A DNA stretch of 64,000 bases from Hemileia vastatrix (Eukaryota > Basidiomycota > Pucciniomycetes > Pucciniales > Zaghouaniaceae), in contig JASXTE010000013.1 in NCBI GenBank assembly GCA_030280995.1, positions 13,288,501-13,352,500 of the forward strand, in the 5' to 3' direction. Both the position numbers and the translations under genes were made by a program. The notes beneath the pieces are model-generated. The model made no database searches, was not told the origin of the DNA, and saw nothing but the letters and a program-made list of their open reading frames with translations. Shown here piece by piece: positions 60,008 to 64,000 of the stretch; position 1 is the stretch's first letter; every line of letters starts with the position of its first letter.

Positions 60008-60983
60008 AGTGACTATACAAGTCTCTCTCTCTCTCTCTATCTTGAACAATCCTCTTTTATCTCCTCCATCAATTCCCTTAATCGTCGATTTTGTTCATTC
60101 ACCGACCGGGTCAATCTATTTTTAATAGTTTTATTTATCTTATTACTTTATCATCCTTTCTAAATTTCGGGCATATTGATGGTGGTTTGCTTCTCCTCCT
60201 TTTGGCTCTTACTTCCTTCTCTTCTTTCGCTCAACCCCCCCCATCTCCTTTTTTTTACAGTTTTTTTTTGCACGTGACAATTCCATCTCTAATATACATT
60301 TCAGCTAGATTTTTTTATCATGATCAGTCTAGCTTTCAGTGTATCTTTTGATGATAATTTATATTTCTGGTTTTCTATCTATTTATCTTTATGATGATGA
60401 TTGTTGAACATGACAATTGATGTTGAATTTAACACTTTTTTTTTCAATTTATATCTATATTGTTATTCAAATTCATATATATATAAATATATTTATTTAT
60501 CTTAAATATATATGTGATTTATTCCTGGCTTATTTTACTCATTTATTTATTTATTTATTGATGGTGAGGCAGGTATCGAAGAATTGTTTTTATATTTTTA
60601 AAAAGCAATTATATTAATGCTTATTTTCTATTGTATTGGGGATATGAGAGGGTGGAAATGGAGATGAAGATAGCTGAATTGGGTGTTTGGTTTGAGGGCA
60701 TGCGTCACTTGTTCAAACAATTTCCCGGTTGAGTTGACCCCTCTCAAAATCATAACTTGAATGACCTTGAACATGCATCCATTCATGGACTTGGACTTAT
60801 GCTTGCATATATTGTGAATAAATACATGGGGCAGTGCATCAGCTGGCCAAAGCCCAACCCACCACACTTTTCTCCCACAGAGATTCCTTATTACTCACTG
60901 AATCTAATGAAAAGCATAGATCACACAGTATCCTTGTATCTACAAATATATATGTATAATGCAAAATAACACATAAAACATGT
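60008..60983. other. intergenic, no gene seen
   Basis: CT and TTTA microsatellites (about 60023-60042 and 60538-60556). A less AT-rich patch at 60640-60920 has short frames on both strands but no recognisable domain. Confidence 0.55.
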
Positions 60984-63784
60984 TATTGGCCGGTCGTCTA
61001 GAAGAAGGAGAAGAAGAGAGAAAGAACAGAGAAGAGGAGGAGGAAATAGAGGGAAAGGGTTATAAAAGATAAAGAAATAAAATAATAAAAATGAAATAAT
61101 TATTCTAAGAGAAAGAGGCGACGAGATTCCTTGGGATTTGATACAGTAGTGAGGGTTATTAAATGATAATATATTTACTTAAATAAGAATTATTTTCAAT
61201 GCGCAGCAAACACTATTATTAGTATTATTATTAGACCTATTGCAACCTGTAGTTATTTATATAAAAGTTAAATTAGATTTTTAATACTAATAAAAATAAT
61301 AAAAAACGTGTTTATATTAAAAGTATGTTCAAGTTTGAGTGTATTATAAATGATGCAGCTACAGGAGATTATCCAAAGCCTTTTATAGGCAAAGGACCCT
61401 CTGAAGCATCACAAATGAGTACTTACAAAAGAGTAATAAAATGAAACAAGAATATAAAAGAATAGAACTAAAACATAGAGATTGAGAGAAAAACATGAGA
61501 CAATAAACTAAACCTGTGAGTAAGTAACCAATTTTCCCACTATAACTTCCCAAAACAATTAATTAAAATAATTAGTAACCAAGTAAGTCTGACACATGAG
61601 AACAGTGAGTAAAATAACCTAAAACAGATATTACAGTGAGATGTAAAGGGTTTTGTCAGGCTAAGGTCAAGTACAAGGACGTGAACTAGCTTGAATAGTC
61701 AGTTGTCTAGAAGATTTTAATGGTCCTATATGAATACTGTAGTTTTAATCCACTAAGTTGTAAAATATAATCAAATATAAAGGTCTCAGTAATATAATTC
61801 TCACTATTCTTATATGTGGCTTACAATCTTTATAGTTGGTAGAAAAATAGATTATATAAATTCAGATACTATTCAAAAGTCTTATAAAAGTACTAATTTA
61901 TATGTATTGTAATTGATTTGGTTATATTGGTTAAATTGTAATGATAAAGAATGAAGAAATACAACCCAAAAACCTCCTCCTTTTATAAACATTGAGTTCC
62001 CCAATGATTCCCTTGATGTACCACCCAATACACAGTTAATGATGCCTCTAAACAACTAATAGACATGCCCATCAACATTCCCAGTAACCCATGACATAAT
62101 TAGAAGAGTAACAACCGCCAAAATCCTGTAATAATAAGGGAAATCCATCAAAATTAAAGAAAAGACAAAAAGAGAGTATATGCGTATAAAACAATAATAT
62201 TAAAGACTAAAGGAGACTTTTTAAGGTTAATAATAGCTTAATAATAAGGGGGATTGACTGTAGAAATAATGGGGCTAATCCTGACATTATACTACGTGAA
62301 ATTCCCATTCAAAAATAACCAAAATTGACTGAGAAACCACCCAAAAACTTAAAAAAGAGCGTGAGATGTGGGGTAACTACATGCAGTTCTTGGCAGGCGC
62401 TTGCACGGGTAAATCCTTGACTAAAATTAGGTGAATTTAAGCGTGATGATGAAATAAAGTACCAAGAGTGAGGTTATTAATGAAATTAGTGCATATAAAC
62501 AAGGTCAATGCATTATTAATTAAGCTAGGACACTAAATAAGCGCCTGTCGCCTATTTTAGTGTGTTTCCCCACAGTGGGCGTAGAATGTGGGGTAATTAT
62601 AGTGTGAAAAAGCTAACTTTGCTAAAAATGAAGCTATTCACACGGGAAAAAAGCAGGCAGTATGTGGCCAGTACACAGAAGCCATTTCTGGCATAAAAAA
62701 CACCAAATTTGAAAAGTGTTATTTTTATGCATTTAAATAGCCAAATCAATAGTTCTAAATGAGCCCAATTGATCTGTCAAAGCGCAATTATGATATTCTC
62801 AATTTTATAGCACATATAGTCAACTTTTAAGTGAAATAAAGCGCATTTCTTGTTTTTTGCATAAAACAATGAATATAACAGCTTTAAGTGTACTTAAAAA
62901 TTATGTAGCCTTATACTTAAGGTTCTTAAGATTACCCTAACATATTCCAACTTAATATTAAGTACATAAGACCTATAAAAGGTGGATATATGCGTGTATA
63001 TAAGGTGTTATAATGGCATTTTTTGTGTATTATCATAATTTTACTTATGTATACTATTTGTGTACTCTTATTTATTATTCCCATGTATAGTTCATGTGTT
63101 TAACATAACTTATAATTACTTTTTACTCAGTCCTGGAGATATACAGGCTGACAGGTTTAATTAAAACAATTAGAACTATTTTCACACCAAAATCCATGTA
63201 ATCAATTCAATCCAGTATAAAGCAATTTTAATTAATTGTTTTAACTATGTAATTAATTCAATAATTAGTTTAAATGAAACATATAATTAATTTAATGATA
63301 TTTCTAATTTAAAGTGAGAATGTTAATACCATGTTATTAAATAAATGTTATAATTTATTTAATAATTTTTCTGACACAATTAAGGGTCAAAAAAGCGCCC
63401 AATATTATTGTTTAATAATATATAAAAAAGTTTTAATTAATATATAAATTAAATTAATTAAATTAATTACATTATAAGTCAATTTTCAACTTATAATTAT
63501 AATATATGTTTATCATTAATTAAATATTAATTTATAATTATTAAATACATAAAAATGCAACATAATTTATAGAATATAAAATATATCATGCTTAATTTCA
63601 ATGTATAAAAAATTTATATAACAATAAAATTAATATAACACTTATATTTAATAAGATATTTATATAATTTTATTATGCAATAAAATATTAATTTATATAC
63701 ATAAAAATGCATAATGTACACCCTTTTTCAGGTCCAATAAATTAACATAACATTTACTGGACTCCTGGTATAGCCTGGCTGACA
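60984..63784 (-). mobile_element. solo LTR of the B family, carrying a nested solo LTR
   Basis: Starts TATTGGCCGG and ends GCCTGGCTGACA, flanked by CATGT (60979-60983 and 63785-63789). No internal gypsy genes. About 1.3 kb without the nested 61654-63153 insert, in line with the short B LTR. Divergent from the LTRs of element B, so probably an older or sister subfamily. Recombination between two LTRs is the usual origin of such solos. Confidence 0.9.
61654..63153 (-). mobile_element. solo LTR of the A family, inside the B solo LTR
   Basis: 1,500 bp, TGTCAGG...CTGACA ends, aligned over its length with 671-2161 and 8809-10297. Perfect GGTTT target duplication (61649-61653 and 63154-63158). Confidence 0.92.
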
Positions 63785-63789
63785 CATGT

Positions 63790-64000
63790 TGACTAGAGAG
63801 AACATTGATTGATGTAAGAATAGCAGTTATAAATATTCATATGAAGATAACAATGATTAGTGCAAAAAAGATAGAAATAAAAGATAAAAAAAATATAAAA
63901 ATAAAAAAAATAAAAATAAATAAAAATGAAAAAAAATAAAAATAAAAATGAAAAAAAATAAAAATAAAAATATAAAACAAAAACAAAAATAAATATAAAT
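63790..64000. repeat. AT-rich end with AAAAAT-type microsatellite
   Basis: From about 63870 to the window edge A-rich AAAAAT/AAAATG units recur, resembling the satellite at 10826-11320. No gene. Confidence 0.7.

Overview
The window looks like a repeat-swollen basidiomycete chromosome, most probably from a rust fungus (Pucciniales). The base composition is strongly AT-rich. Genes have short GT-AG introns. There are chromodomain Ty3/gypsy elements with very long LTRs, a Tet-like 2OG-Fe(II) oxygenase, a Plavaka/CACTA-type transposase, and two ordinary fungal housekeeping genes (eRF3 and RhoGDI). The species cannot be fixed from the sequence alone.

Layout. Positions 1-670 plus 10298-10439 are the two halves of an old plus-strand gypsy element (called D here). 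Its chromodomain was split by a 9.6 kb minus-strand LTR retrotransposon (A, 671-10297). A TAAAAA satellite and decayed gag-like genes follow (10.6-15.6 kb). A second minus-strand LTR retrotransposon (B, 15629-54673, TSD GATCC) sits inside a copy of a third LTR (C). B is itself interrupted, inside its reverse transcriptase, by a 28,590-bp element (20314-48903). That element has 40-bp terminal inverted repeats and a 4-bp AGGT target duplication, and removing it together with one AGGT rejoins the pol reading frame.

The 28.6-kb element is the main find. It carries six spliced genes: a Tet/JBP dioxygenase (28774-30683), an unknown nuclear-looking protein (31483-33913), a Plavaka-like transposase with one in-frame TGA (40030-43399), two paralogous unknown proteins sharing an intron position (38115-39612 and 44475-45596), and a SNF2/Rad5-like ATPase (45580-48008). 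It also holds a run of a dozen perfect or near-perfect hairpins (27032-27729), about 20 copies of a palindrome centred on CGATCG (34949-36886), a 32-bp motif repeated three times in the first Tet/JBP intron, and two nearly identical 831-bp TIR elements whose ends follow the same plan as those of the large element. Transposase, 5mC-oxidase and chromatin remodeller in one unit suggest a mobile element able to act on its own chromatin state; that is inference.

The right part (55.8-60.0 kb) is host DNA: the eRF3/SUP35 gene with a Q/H-rich N-terminus, divergent from a RhoGDI gene, with a 21-bp minisatellite between them. A solo B-type LTR (60984-63784, TSD CATGT) follows, with a solo A-type LTR (61654-63153, TSD GGTTT) nested inside it.

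All exon boundaries were worked out by eye from GT/AG sites and frame continuity. Each gene model reported as spliced sums to an exact multiple of three.
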